From the NCBI GenBank assembly GCA_963920665.1, contig OY987271.1:16929350-16993349 (forward strand): a stretch of DNA of 64,000 nt. Direction: 5' to 3'. The translations under genes were made by a program, and so were the position numbers. Position 1 is the stretch's first letter; every line of letters starts with the position of its first letter. This DNA is from Straminergon stramineum. Lineage: Eukaryota; Streptophyta; Bryopsida; Hypnales; Calliergonaceae. The notes beneath the pieces were generated by a model. That model was not told where the DNA came from and made no database searches. It was given only the letters and a program-made list of their open reading frames with translations. Positions 48,001 to 59,526 of the stretch are shown here, one piece after another.

Positions 48001-49043
48001 CAGTCACATATGCTAGAGGTACCTGATTACAACGCCTGCCTAAATGCTACACCCCGTCATAATTAGATTGAACACAGACTCATGTTGGTTTTAGTTTATC
48101 TATCTGTAAACTTAAAAAACTTATAATGTTGGCATATGGTATCCAAACAACGCAGAGGTACCTAATCGCAACACGTAGCTAAATATAACACCCCTAATGA
48201 GCTTGCATAATAAGTAAATTTTGACTTTGAGAATGTTAACCACCTCAAACAGTAGAACTTGTGTTCGTTTTAGATCATCTAGCACAAACCAAAATATCAC
48301 GCACACTCCCCACACTATCATTGACTGCAGCAAGCCATACACATTCAAAAACGTCAAACTGGAAAAACTATGTCCCTGCTCTTTCTCAGAGCGGCAGTCC
48401 CAGTTGCTTCAATTGGCTTGTCTCACCTTCACATTCCAAGAGCGCAATCACTCAGTTACACACAAGATTAGGGTTTAGACATAGAAATTTGATTGCGAAT
48501 GAGAGTTGCCGGACCTGGATAGAATCCCGAAACGCGCTAGTCCCAATTGCTTCCATTATTTTTTCTCACCTTCAAGTTCCAAGCGCGTAATCACTCAGTT
48601 ACACACAAGATCAGGGTTAAGACATGAAATTCGATTGCGAGCGCGAGTTGCCAGACCTGTGCAGGATCCCGACACGCGCCAGTCCCCATTTCTTCCATTA
48701 TTCTTTCCTCACCTCCAAGTTCCAAGAGCACAATCACTCCAACACACTCCAGATTAGGGTTTAGAAATTGGATTGCGAAAGTCGGTTTCCTGACCTGGAT
48801 CAAATCCCGAAACGCGCCATAAGTGTCTTGCAACATAGCGATGAACACACTCCCCCAAGCGCCTGCTCCCACGCCCACGACGCGCAGGGGATCTCCATCA
48901 GCTTTCCCCAACAACTGTCGAAGCTCACGGAGCCGCAGCTCGTCCTTGTTCGAATCCGCCACGCCTCCCTTGCCTCCATCGCCACCCAGGGCCTCCGCTG
49001 CTGCTCCTGCTGCGCCATTGGAGGTCGCTGGTGCTTCCCCCAT
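45032..49043 (-). CDS. glycerol-3-phosphate dehydrogenase [NAD+], plant cytosolic GPDHC type
   Basis: Six exons on the minus strand: 48795-49043, 47534-47972, 46675-46896, 46262-46509, 45596-45735 and 45032-45191, giving 485 aa. It reduces dihydroxyacetone phosphate with NADH to glycerol-3-phosphate, supplying glycerolipid synthesis and the redox shuttle. The N-terminal Rossmann motif is [11 protein letters not shown] (55-65). Family blocks follow: [64 protein letters not shown] and [15 protein letters not shown]. An Ala/Gly-rich leader of about 30 aa precedes the domain, and no clear transit peptide is seen. The final exon was found from a GTAAGG donor at 45594-45595 and an acceptor before 45191; it encodes [18 protein letters not shown], matching the family's C-terminus. 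Without it the protein would end early at YKILIQK. Intron 1 carries tandem copies of the exon 1 boundary. Confidence 0.93.
47460..47492. repeat. solo Stowaway-like terminus in GPDH intron 2
   Basis: TTTCGGGACGGAGGTAGCA resembles the right end of the Stowaway-like element at 27337-28130. No matching left end was found in intron 2, so this may be an eroded remnant or chance similarity. It lies about 45 bp from the exon 2 donor. Confidence 0.35.
48384..48795. repeat. tandem ~140-bp repeats copying the GPDH exon 1/intron 1 boundary
   Basis: Three units with a GACCTGGATMRAATCCCGAA-type block at 48512, 48654 and 48792 (periods 142 and 138 bp). Each also has a CAATTGCTTCC-like stretch, TCACCTTCAAGTTCCAAG and CAATCACTC. 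The 48792 copy overlaps the real end of exon 1 and its GT donor (minus strand), so each unit carries a donor-like CAG|GT. The 138-bp step is a multiple of three and open in the exon 1 frame. Confidence 0.85.
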
Positions 49044-49385
49044 GACGATCGAGATAGAGAGAGAGCTTTAAGTGCACTGATGGAAATTGCTCACGTCTCC
49101 GTGCATGCATGGACTGGAGTTTGCAGTGACAAGATTCTGTTGCACTTGGGATCTGTATTGGAGTACTGGACGGAGCTTTTGATGACTGGGACCACTCCGT
49201 TGAGTGTGAAAAGGAGTGAAGGGACTGCCTGTGGCAACTGGGTGGCACTGCGCTTGCTTGGCAGGGTGGGTGGCGTGAAGGAAGTCACGTGTTGGGTGGT
49301 CATTGAAAGGCTTGATCCCACCAGTGCAAGAATGTGCCATGCTGAAGCAGCAGGATTTTTTGGGTTAAGCCGGTGGAACTAACGT
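49044..49385. promoter_or_regulatory. GPDH upstream region
   Basis: Mixed-composition sequence directly before the minus-strand start codon, with a GAGAGAGAG run at 49053-49063 typical of plant 5' UTRs. Frames on both strands here are not conserved. Confidence 0.4.
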
Positions 49386-49675
49386 AAGGTAACTAACTTA
49401 CACCCAAAAGTGTCAAAATAAGAAATCCATCATAGTTTCCATTATTATATTAGAAAAATTATTGTGGATTTTTGTTGGTAGTTAAAAAGGGATTTTAGAT
49501 TTTCTTAAAATGCATTTTTTGGACATTGTATGAATAAACTGTAAATTTTCAAAGTACTAAAAATAGGTGTTTCTAACACCACCCCTATATCCTCATGAAT
49601 AGTGGGAGTACATTTTATGCAAGAATATATAGGGGTCAGTTTTAGAAAGAGGTTGCTTTTGGGTGTAGTTACCTT
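49386..49675. mobile_element. 290-bp TIR element upstream of GPDH
   Basis: Inverted ends: AAGGTAACTAACTTACACCC at the left and GGGTGTAGTTACCTT at the right, the left end having a small indel. Both ends continue into CAAAAG or CTTTTG. The interior is AT-rich and non-coding. The flanking bases (GTAAGG and CCTTAAG) suggest a TA or TAA target, but this is not certain. Confidence 0.65.
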
Positions 49676-49708
49676 AAGACTTAATTTACTTGAAATCAAT
49701 CTCTTGCT

Positions 49709-50190
49709 TCACCCCTCAATGCCCAAGGTCCAAGGCCTTTTAGGAGCTTCTTGGATTTGGTTGAAAAACTAAACAAAAAGCCCGAGTTTTGATAAATTTT
49801 ATCAATTATTTTCAAATTTGTGATTGTACAAATTCCAACATAGGAAAAGAAAACATAACAAAATCACTTATTATTAATTGAAAGATTATAATGTTTGATC
49901 AAGAGGGTGTTGCAATTGTGAAAGTGATGTGATGTCTTTCAATCTTTTTTTTTACATGCAATATCTAAAATCGAGGTCATGAAATAAATGTATGAAGTTA
50001 AAGTACATAATATGTAAAACCAAAATCAAAATATGGCTTCTCAAAATGTACTCTACAATTTCTTTTCAAATGAATTTCAAATGTGATTTTCCCCCCAAAT
50101 CTAGTGTATTTGAGGCACATTTCCAAGAGTTCAAACTCTTAACACTAAAAAGTCAAGATTTGAAAATGGACACCCGTGTATAAAGTCTTC
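49709..50190. mobile_element. TAACCCC family element, copy 3, inverted and truncated
   Basis: Starts CACCCCTCAATGCCCAAGG and then follows the reverse complement of copies 1 and 2: AAAGATTATAATGTTTGATCA, a GAGGCACATTTCCAAGAG stretch and AACACTAAAAAGTCAAGA. The far end (the left end of the family) is not recognisable after about 50190, so this copy appears truncated or diverged there. Confidence 0.6.
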
Positions 50191-51410
50191 AATAAAAAAA
50201 TCACAAAATATTTCTTCAAAATTGGATTTGGATTGTTTAAAATAGATCCTGAAGGGAGCTCAATAGAAGCCCTCATTCAAGCAATGAAACCATAGTGATG
50301 TGCACATGAGGGTGAAGGTGGGAGCTAGCTCCTAGGATTTTGAAATGATTTCTCAACAAGGTTGCAACCAGGTTGCAAACAAGTTACGTAGAAGCATCCA
50401 AATGTAACACAAGTCGTTTACGGACCCCTAAAAAACAACCTAAATCCAAGGGTTTGTGGACCCAAAGTAGAGAGGTGGGGTTCCAAAAAGTTGACATTCT
50501 TCTAGAAAGTAACCAATCACCCACACTTGATCCAAGTTTAGTGTGTGTCTCTTTTGGGTGTTTTTGTACCCACTTTGATGTTAGTCTAGTGTCTATAGCC
50601 AATGCATCCACAAAGTTGTTTTCAAAAACTCATATAATATTCATACAAGCTTGGAAAAATACGAAACCAATTTTTATAGGTTTTCTAAGCCATTTCCTAA
50701 CACACACACATCATTTTTTTCCTGTACGCACCTTCCATATCAAAAGATTCGAAATAAGTGTCACGCATTTAGGTGCTTCTATCTTACTGAAGGTCAAAAC
50801 TGTGCATGAACAGTGTCGGCTCTGGTGTGCCTTTGAAGCAGCTCTGAATTTTCCGGAGCCGGGCGGAGTGGCTCCTGTCGATGAATTTCATCCCGGGGAA
50901 CGGCTCCAGACGGCTCCGGAGCCACTCACTCACTCACTCATGTGCATGGGACTAAATTTCCATTAGTTACACATCCTCACTACTGTAGTACGTGATTCTG
51001 GTGATGACGACAAGGTTCAGTTGAGCATGTCCACCTGGCCGGAGATTGAAACATCAAAGTCTGATTGTTGTTCAGACTTCCCTTCGAAAATCTCTCTAAT
51101 CTAAAATCTGAGTCGACCTCTGCAATATCCTGCAGCAGAGAAGAACCCTCAAGCTGCCCAGTGGGAGCAAACTTGCACAAAACTTGCACAAACAGAGTCG
51201 CAGCTGCAAACAGCAAACTCGGCACCTGTTTTCAAGAAGACTCTCCAATTCCTTCTTGAGCCAGTGTAAATCAAGAGTGACATTCAGTTGTTGAAGATCC
51301 ATATTCATTCTCAAGAGACTGATTTCTAAGGAACAAAAACTTCATCTACCTGGCAACAAGGTAATTGTTGTCCAAGTTTAAAATCTGAACCTGAGTCAAA
51401 TTGAAAGAAT
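50191..51410. other. interval between the TIR elements and the ankyrin gene
   Basis: Holds an open frame (50373-50966, no ATG start, about 197 codons) without a recognised domain. A cluster of GGCTCC/GGAGCC repeats lies at 50855-50930, followed by CACTCACTCACTCACTCA. The last few hundred bases probably hold the 3' UTR of the minus-strand ankyrin gene. 51170-51195 has a duplicated ACTTGCACAAA. Confidence 0.4.
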
Positions 51411-53276
51411 TCATGGCTTCACAGCTACTGGCATCTGGAATGACTTCCTTGTCCTAAAGGACAACTGCTTTACTCTGTAGTAAATGGCCCTACTAAAATA
51501 TGCTACAAATGCTAGGACTGTAACACTCACAAACGTCACTGTGAACACCGAACACACTATCACCCTCAGTCTCCCAGACTGGCCCATACCAAACACGCTA
51601 CATGAAAAGCTAAAAACCATGGTAGCCAGTGACAACAACAAGAAGTAGCTTGCCAATGCCACCAGCACGCGCACCCGTCTCACTTTATGTCCAATATACT
51701 CACTATGCCACACACTGGAATGCCTCCCATCATACAACCCAAATGAAAATGGCAAGGCCACGCATGCTCCCAGGATGGTTGCAACAATGGATGTCAAAAA
51801 CGTGGTTGGCACAGTGATGTACAACAACGAATACTTATGGCCATTGTTGTCCGTCAAGGGTTTAACACAACTGGCATAGGAAACGCCTGCCATCAAAACA
51901 GCCACCACAAGGATGGCATTAGCAGCCGTGACATAAGTATCCTGCTCCTTGTGCAACATGCCAATATACTCCTTCACATCTGTGCGTCGCATCAGATGCT
52001 CACATACATCCCTATGCCCAAGAGCAAAAGCGTAATCCAGAGCAGTTTTGTTGAACTTGTCCTTCCTGTTGGCTTGCAACAACCATCCTTGCTCCATACA
52101 CAATGCTTCCACCACATCCAGTTGGCCAGAGATTGTCGCAATGTGTAAAGGGGTTTGGTTTCTTTCCTGGTCCAGAGTCTCATTTGCAAGGTGGGGTTGC
52201 CACTTCAGAATTTGGGGGATCAAGGAAGCGCCATAGCTGGAATGGGACTCGATTGCCCAGAGCGTGAGAGACGGGGAGCCTTGCAGCTGTTGCTGCAGCT
52301 CCTTGAGTAAAAACGCCGCGACTTCGTAGTCCGTGGTTGTTTCCAGAAGCTCAATGAAAGTTTTCGTGAGGGGCTTTGAAGTGGAGACGTAATGGGGGAC
52401 CCATTCTTGGAGGATTTGGAGATGGCCGCCCCGGACGGCGTGGTGTAAAGGTGACAGCGCTTCGTCGTCGTGAGTGTGAAGTGTGTGCGGCGCGCGGCGC
52501 AGAAGCAAACGGACGACCTCGCGGTGACCTTTCCGCGCGGCCAGGTGCACAGCCAAGCGGCCTCGACTGTCTGTCGCCAGCACCACGGCGACCAAAGAAT
52601 TCGTAGAGTTCGTAGCAGAAGCTCCTGAGCCAGCGACGAGTAGCTCCGTCACGACGGCGGCGAGGTTATTCTCGGCCGCGTAGTGAAGCGCGGTCCTGCC
52701 ACGGCTGTCCCTCGAGTTCAGAAATCCTAATCCGTTCGTTGCAGATGCTTTCACGAGCAAGCGCACGACTTCCCATTTCGAATCGCTCTTGCTAGTAGCA
52801 TTTCCATCGCCGCAGGCACAATGGAGCGCAGTCCGATGATCAAGGGTCGTGGTAGTCAAAACCACGCGACGGTCACGCAACAGAGACTCCACGAGGTCGG
52901 AACGCGACAACGAACACGCCAAGTGGAGTGGCGTCAACCCCTTTGTGCAAACCACGTTCAGGTCGACCTCAGGAAGTGTTAGCAAGAGTTGCAAGACGTC
53001 TGTCCCGCGCAGCACCGCCGCGTGCAGCAGCGTTGTGGGAGCGCCGCGGGAGGGATTCTCGGGGACGAGGTTGTTGACGTTTTGGCGAATCTCGGGGTGT
53101 GAAAGGAATACTCTGCAGACGCCTACGTCGGGATTGCGAATGATCGCGCGTTGACAGGCGATGAGGCCTGTGTCGCGCGCGATGAGCGATCCGGGGGGTA
53201 AGCGGTGGACCCAGTCGAGTACCTCTTGCTCACTCGCAACATGCGCAATGCTGCAAAGAGAATCCACGGAGTTCAT
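51411..53276 (-). CDS. ankyrin-repeat membrane protein (PGG-domain-like plant family)
   Basis: A single exon of 621 aa. The start is the ATG at 53276, followed by MNSVDSLCSIAHVA. At least seven ankyrin repeats lie between ~80 and ~435, with clear TPLHLA, RTALHCA, RTALHYAA, LAVHLAARKGH, SPLHHAVRGGH, TPLHIATISGQ and TALDYAFALGH cores. Four hydrophobic spans follow (~453-472, 484-508, 537-560, 571-595), then a short basic tail. This is the architecture of plant ACD6/PGG-type proteins, which sit in the plasma membrane or ER and act in defence or stress signalling. The diagnostic Pro-Gly-Gly is absent; the equivalent loop reads CVKPLTDNNGHKY. The N-terminal half is GC-rich compared with flanking DNA. 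Role in this organism unknown. Confidence 0.88.
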   Translation of the reverse strand: MNSVDSLCSIAHVASEQEVLDWVHRLPPGSLIARDTGLIACQRAIIRNPDVGVCRVFLSHPEIRQNVNNLVPENPSRGAPTTLLHAAVLRGTDVLQLLLTLPEVDLNVVCTKGLTPLHLACSLSRSDLVESLLRDRRVVLTTTTLDHRTALHCACGDGNATSKSDSKWEVVRLLVKASATNGLGFLNSRDSRGRTALHYAAENNLAAVVTELLVAGSGASATNSTNSLVAVVLATDSRGRLAVHLAARKGHREVVRLLLRRAPHTLHTHDDEALSPLHHAVRGGHLQILQEWVPHYVSTSKPLTKTFIELLETTTDYEVAAFLLKELQQQLQGSPSLTLWAIESHSSYGASLIPQILKWQPHLANETLDQERNQTPLHIATISGQLDVVEALCMEQGWLLQANRKDKFNKTALDYAFALGHRDVCEHLMRRTDVKEYIGMLHKEQDTYVTAANAILVVAVLMAGVSYASCVKPLTDNNGHKYSLLYITVPTTFLTSIVATILGACVALPFSFGLYDGRHSSVWHSEYIGHKVRRVRVLVALASYFLLLSLATMVFSFSCSVFGMGQSGRLRVIVCSVFTVTFVSVTVLAFVAYFSRAIYYRVKQLSFRTRKSFQMPVAVKP

Positions 53277-54112
53277 GTCGGCAACAACTTGCGAAATGAT
53301 GGTTACATCTTCAACTATATGTTGCCCAGGCTATCATACTCTTGAATGCAAGGCTATGGTGGTAATGTTGGATACGCTAAATGAAGGTCTCATCTTCATC
53401 TGATAAGCTAAATGAAGGTTCTCATTTTCAACTAGATGTCTATGTTAGCATGTTACTATCTGCGAAGCTGTCAACATCGAGTTCACGCCTTGGCTATGGC
53501 GGTAAGCATTCTACGAGTTCCTTGATCGAACTGAAAACTGGTGTGAAAGAATGCTTGCTAAGAATGTTTGGTAAGAGGTTCCTTTGGTTCCATGTTTTCT
53601 ACATTTTCTAAGGGACTCCGGGATAGTTTGTCGAACTAGACTCTTCAGTATGTTGTTCTTGAGACCAAAATCATTCTACTTCTTTCAAAGGGACTACAAA
53701 CTGAAGCAAGAATCATCAAGGATCCGGTTAGGAAGTACTAACTTAAACAATAACGCCAACAAAGTACTAAACTTCAAGACAACTGGGTACTGTTCATAGC
53801 CAAAGCGTGAACTTGCCAAGAATTTTTGCTGAGAATTAGATGCAATGTACTGTGGCACAACCGACGGAGCTCTCACACGTGGGCTCCTTTTTTACATTAT
53901 TGCATGAACATGATTGCATACTACTGGCATGGAAATTGCAGGATGGGATTGACAATTGCCTCCATGTCCACGAAGTCGACTGATCAGTCGATAGGAATAA
54001 TGCTACTTATGTTGGGATCTGCAGCGACAGGATCATCGTACGTCAACTGTCCAAAGAGGTGCAATGAAGGTTTTAGTCTGAAAGTGTGGGCATGGTCGAA
54101 TTATTATGTGTC
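53277..54112. promoter_or_regulatory. ankyrin gene upstream region
   Basis: Likely promoter and 5' UTR near 53277. A short direct repeat GCTAAATGAAGGT-TCTCAT occurs at about 53377 and 53407. No other feature is supported. Confidence 0.35.
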
Positions 54113-54751
54113 TAACCACTAAATGCCCGAGTCACCAAATTTTGGTGTCGACTGACAATACTTTGAAGTTGAATAAACCGTAACCAAGTTACTATTTTTA
54201 ATAGTTTATATTTTTTACAAATTCATTTAGAAGTCTAGTTTTAGCATCAAAAAATCTGATTTTGAAGATGAATGATTATGGTTTTTTTATTCAAGATTTT
54301 GTGCAAGGGTGTCCATTGCAAATCTTGATTTTTTAGTGTTGAGAGCTCTTGGAAATGAGCCTCAAATACATTGGATCTTGGAGAAAAAAATCTTATTAGA
54401 AATTCATTTACAAAATTGTAGAGTAGATATTAGGAAGCCAAAAATCAATTGGATTTTAGGGTTGGTTTACCCTTTAACCTCATATTTTCTTCATGACCAA
54501 TTTTTTAGATTTGACATGTGAAAAGAGGATTGAAAGACTTCAATTCACTTTCATAGTTTTAACACCCTCATGATAAAACATTGTAATCTTCTAATCCATA
54601 AGTGATATTGTTATGTTTTCTTTCCCATGTGATCTCTAACATGACTAGTTTGAATTCAAAAAGAATTGGTAAAACTCATCAAAATGTTGGCTTTTTCTAT
54701 TTATAGAAAATTCCAAGAAGCTCCAAAAAGACCTTGGGGATTTAGGGGTTA
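54113..54751. mobile_element. TAACCCC family element, copy 2
   Basis: A 639-bp segment with ends TAACCACTAAATGCCCGAG and CCTTGGGGATTTAGGGGTTA. It matches 5831-6477 throughout: AAACTTTGAAGTT-like stretch, TTTTGTGCAAGG, AGCTCTTGGAAATGAGCCTC and ATCCATAAGTGATATTGTTA-type blocks. Length and order agree closely with copy 1, so the boundaries are well supported. Confidence 0.72.
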
Positions 54752-57528
54752 AAGTTTCATGCAGCATCTGATCACGAGCCATGGAGTCAATGAAGTCATG
54801 GAAGATGATTTGAGGACCTCAGGACTCTACCTTCCTTCTGCAAGTCTTCCAGACAGCAGTTTACTCTCAAAAAATATGCTTCAGAATAGGGGATGACATT
54901 ATTAGGGAATTATTTTCAAAAAGTAGTTTTTTCAGAAAGGGAAGAATAGACAAAGTTATGAATTCTATATTAATTTCGAAAATTATTAATCCTGCATGGT
55001 GTATGTGATGAAGTTGCTATTCAGGTAACTAGGTAAGGTATTTCAATGCACTAGACGTCAACCTTTCAGCCGCCGTGGGTACCGCTTCTTTACCGGCGTT
55101 GATTAACTAAAGATGGAATTCGCCGCAGCGCAGCGGCTGACCAAGGATTTCGCCAATAATAGTCTTCCAATCATCTGAAACGAAAGAGTACTACCGTCAC
55201 TGTGAAACTCACTCACCCGAAAATCGCTTCTCGCTCTACAGCTCCCGTACTTCGAAACAATCGCAGGCTTCCCAGGACGGACGCCCACCGTACAATCAAG
55301 TCCTCCCACCACTCTATTACGCCCGCAGTCCCCCCAGCACCCACCACATCGCGAGCATGAGACAGGCGAAGCTCACGACCGGAGGATTCAATCTGTAATC
55401 TTTGCAGGGTTACGAAGTGATGCCGCCTCTCCTCGTTCAGGTACGTATGGAGTGTTCGTTCTCTCTGAGCTTCAAACCCGAATTCGAATTCGAATTCGGA
55501 GGTGAGCATTTGGAGCTTGCGGACATGGGACATGGGAAGCTCAAAACGGAAGGATTCAATCCGTTAGTAGCCCTGCAGGATTACGATGCAATTCCGCCTC
55601 TCGTCATTCACGTCTGGAGTGTTCGTTCTCTCTGAGCTTCAAACCCAAATTCGAATTCGAATTTGGGGGTGAGCATTTAGAACTTGGTTGTGGAAAGTAG
55701 TGTGTGTTGAGCTGCGTATATCGATCTACTGGACGATTTGACACCTAAGAAGTAGAATACGGAAGTCGTACAGAGGAAAGGAGAGTGGTTGTGACCTGTA
55801 TGTAATGCAGGCCCTGGTCTTGAACGTAAGGATGTCACCTGTAGATTGTTAAGCTTTCCTCGCAATTGTGGACTCTATACCTATATCTATGGCCTATAGT
55901 ACAAGAATTGGGAGTCTTGAGAAGGTTAGAGGAAGTAATGTTAAGTTGTACTCTTGAATCGAGAATGAACAGAATTAGAGTTTATGAAACATCCAAGGGC
56001 TCATATTGAATGCAGATTTACGGGTTATAATCCTCTCCCTCTCAACCATCTTGGCATATTCTTGTTGGTTAATCATTGTAGCATGATGCACTAGCTTGGT
56101 TCTGGAAAGAAGTTCATGTTGAGCCGCAAAGTGATGAAGGATGCTCGGAAGGATGTACTCTTTCCATATCTCAGGCTCTAGACTTGAGTTAACTATGTAG
56201 CATAATCTCTAACTTATGGCTGATCTGAGATGATTTTCCCTACTGCAAACCCCGTCGCTTTTCATTTCCTGAAATAGCGACGAAACTTGGGGCGAGTGAA
56301 AAAAGTCACAAATGACAACATGGGGCCGACTTAGATACTAACATTAGATCATTTAGATTGAGAAGTGACACAAGTTCGGAGCCCTGGAATGAAAAACGCC
56401 AGGGTTCACTCTAGTGTTTGGATGGCGATGTATGAATTGGGATGATCCAATGGTAGAGTAAGAAAATTTCTTTGAAAATATGAGGAGCAAAGATGTAGAA
56501 TGATGAATGATGAAAGTGATTATGACAAAGGAATGATGAAAGTGATTATGGGTTATAACATAAGGTAAGCATACCCATTATAGATGCTTAGTTTGAAGCT
56601 TTACTTTTGGATCCAATTTAGTTATGTTGTATTCTAGTATACATTTAGTGGAATTAGGACTCAAAGTTTTGGAAATGGGGATGAAAGGGTTGGAATTGGG
56701 TTGGAAAGCTACCATTTAATGAGTTCTCTGAACTCACTCATGCAACTTCTACACATGGCAAAAGGTTCATTCATTGTCCTACTTTACAAAGGGATGCTTT
56801 TGAATTTCCAATTATCATTTACTAAAATAAGAGAGCCACATTACCTTACTTGGTTAGCAAGTTTGGCTTAAATTAACTTTTTTAAAAGAGTCTTTTTTTT
56901 TTGGCTAATTTTGGGACCAAACAATCAAACAAATGTAAAGATGGTTTGTCTAAATCCAAAGAATCTACTAACAATCCTTTGAGTCAAATGCCAAATTCAT
57001 CATTAATTTGATCATCTACCATCAAGAAGTTTTTGATGACAAGATGATGAAATTACCTCACTAACATCTAATGAGAATCAAGGATAGAGAGGTTGTTTTT
57101 ATAATTATTTTTTGTCATGAATCTTCAAAGGATATGGGATAATCTAAACATGAGAGTTTGACCATTCATTGTTAAAATATAGGAATTGTATTTAAAGTAT
57201 AATTTTACACCTCATTTTGATATGATAGAATAATATTTTTCAAAAACTTTGAACTAGGAAAAGTTTGAAAAATCAAGCTAGCTTTGATGTACCAATATCC
57301 GATTGTAATTTTGAACATGTAGAAAAAAGTTGTAGACAAAATTTAGAGAGAATGTTTGAAAATGTTAAAGAAACAATCCCTTCCATCTGCTCTTTGAACC
57401 TCATCCATAAATTTTGATTGGAGGCTCGAAATTTCAAATGAGTTTTTGGAGTTGATAGTTAGCTTGTCATGATTTCATACATGTATTTTCTTAGTTAAAA
57501 GTTTTTGAAAAACGTTATTATGTTGTGG
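54752..57528. other. intergenic DNA with a GC-richer island at 55050-55700
   Basis: 55050-55700 is clearly less AT-rich than its surroundings and holds a tandem duplication (about 55365-55520 and 55535-55680, offset 167 bp). Both units have GAGTGTTCGTTCTCTCTGAGC and an AATTCGAATTCGAATT run. A 106-codon minus-strand frame (55213-55533) has no recognised domain. It may be an exon, a promoter or a relic. The remainder to 57528 is AT-rich without features. Confidence 0.4.
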
Positions 57529-58106
57529 TAAACCCTAAAGGACCATGAGGACACCAAATGGCTTCTACAATTACATTTGTAGATAATTCAAAATGTAAAC
57601 CTCACTTAGACAACAAAGAGGCTCTAGATGATTTTTTACATTGAATTTGTCAATGCAATCCGATCTAGAAGTGACCAAGTGTGAGATTTTGGGTGAATTT
57701 TTTGAGAATGAAATAGGTGCTCTAGGCCATAACTTTACATCCTCATATCTTTTTTCACTATACTTCAAAATAATTTGAAAAAAATTACAAATTAATACAA
57801 TGATGATATGTCCCTGTGCAAAAAAATCAAAGTTTTTGAAGCACTTTTGAGCATTCCAATTTCAATGTATTCACAAAGTAAAACCTAATCAACCATCTTT
57901 CATCAATATTGTTAACAATAACATTTTCTCAAAAATTGTTCAATTTTATTGATCTTTTTTTATAGAAAGATAGATAAGTCTTCTTTCATTTCAATAGTGA
58001 CTATTGTCAAAATGATTCCACACAAATGAAGCAAGAATTATCCTTGTTACAAAAGCTATTTAAGAAAACATGATATATGTTCAAACATCCTTCATCCTTT
58101 AGGGGT
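57529..58106. mobile_element. putative TIR element with TAAACCCTAAAGG ends
   Basis: The left end TAAACCCTAAAGGACCATGAGG pairs with the right end CATCCTTTAGGGGTA. The inverted match is short (about 15 bp) and imperfect. It belongs by end motif with the other TAACCCC elements, but the interior differs. Non-coding. Confidence 0.45.
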
Positions 58107-59452
58107 AAAATGAGGTTTGAAATTTTGTAGGTCAAATAAAATACCATCAAATTATACAGACGTAGTAGAAATTAAGTATGAACTTCAAAAACTATTTAAA
58201 GAAGTATCCAACACACAATTGAGTGTCAAATTTGCTCCAAAACTTCAAATGAAGAAGGTGGTAACTTTTTGAAAAGCTAATATAAAAATTTATAACTCCT
58301 TCAAATTACAATTCAAAAACTCATATTGTCTGCCTTCCATGGCTGGTCAAAATGCTTCCTCTCTTCAATTTGAATGCAATTCCTCACTATTCTACCTCCA
58401 AGTTCATATCTTTCTCTTTCTAACTCTAAATTGAGAGTGTAAAAAACAAAATTTATCACAATTGTGTACAAATCTTTCAAATTTCAACTCAAAAGATGAT
58501 ATTGTACGATTTTTTTAGCCAGTCAAAGTTTTCTCTCCTTAAATCAAAGGAAGCTCTTCACTACTTCACTTACAAACTCATATTTTTCATTTTATAATTT
58601 CAAACTAAACTTGTAATATCTTTTGGAAAGCTAACACAAATTTCTACAAACTTTCTAAATTTCAACTCAAAAACTAATACTTTTTAGATTTTTATAGATA
58701 GTCAAAGTTTTTCTCTTCAACTCAAAAGCAACTCTTTATTACTTCACTTCTTTATCCATAACTTTTGAATTTTAACTCCAAACTATGAGAGTGATAACTT
58801 TTTGAAAAATTAACAATTCAACACATAGTCATACCAAATCTTAAAAGTAAGTAATTTTTCACCCAAAATTTCTGAGTGCTTGAAAATTTTGCCCTCAAAC
58901 TTCAAGACAATTAACCCTCTCATACTTCATTAAACATAACTTTCTCATACTCCAAATCAAATGAGTACTAGGTTTTTGGAATTAGAAGAAGAAGAACACA
59001 CTACCAAATTTTCCTTACAAAATTCTCAAAATACAACATGCTATGGTTCTTCAAACTCATGGTTCTCTCCAAAATTAACATGAGAAGAAAGAAGAAGATT
59101 CTCTAACTCATCCTCCATCCCATGTACTTAAGCAAGTGGATTTTAGCCCTTAAAATGCTACATGGACCAAATTTCATTCATTAGCTTTTGTATTTCTTCT
59201 CATAATCCTATCCATATCACCTATGTGAATTTTTAAATCTAAAAAAAACAAACCTACAAAAAGATAAAACAAGCTTCACCATTCATCTCAATAACTTCAA
59301 GTACACGAAAGAAGTTTCAAAATACCTCAAAATATGAAAATAAAAGAACTAGGTTCAAATAGTTGTCTCACAAAGATAAAAAATAGAGTTTCAAGAAAAT
59401 TTCACTCTTTCAACTTTATGAGACTCTAGAACCCCCCCTCTGATTCAACATG

Positions 59453-59526
<74 letters not shown>

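Noticed and set aside
48768..49382. 204-aa plus-strand open frame
   Set aside because: Antisense to GPDH exon 1 and its upstream region; no domain, and the sense exon fully explains its openness.
50373..50966. 197-codon plus-strand frame
   Set aside because: Begins at a non-ATG codon, crosses simple GGCTCC and CACTCA repeats, no recognised domain and no splice-supported extension.
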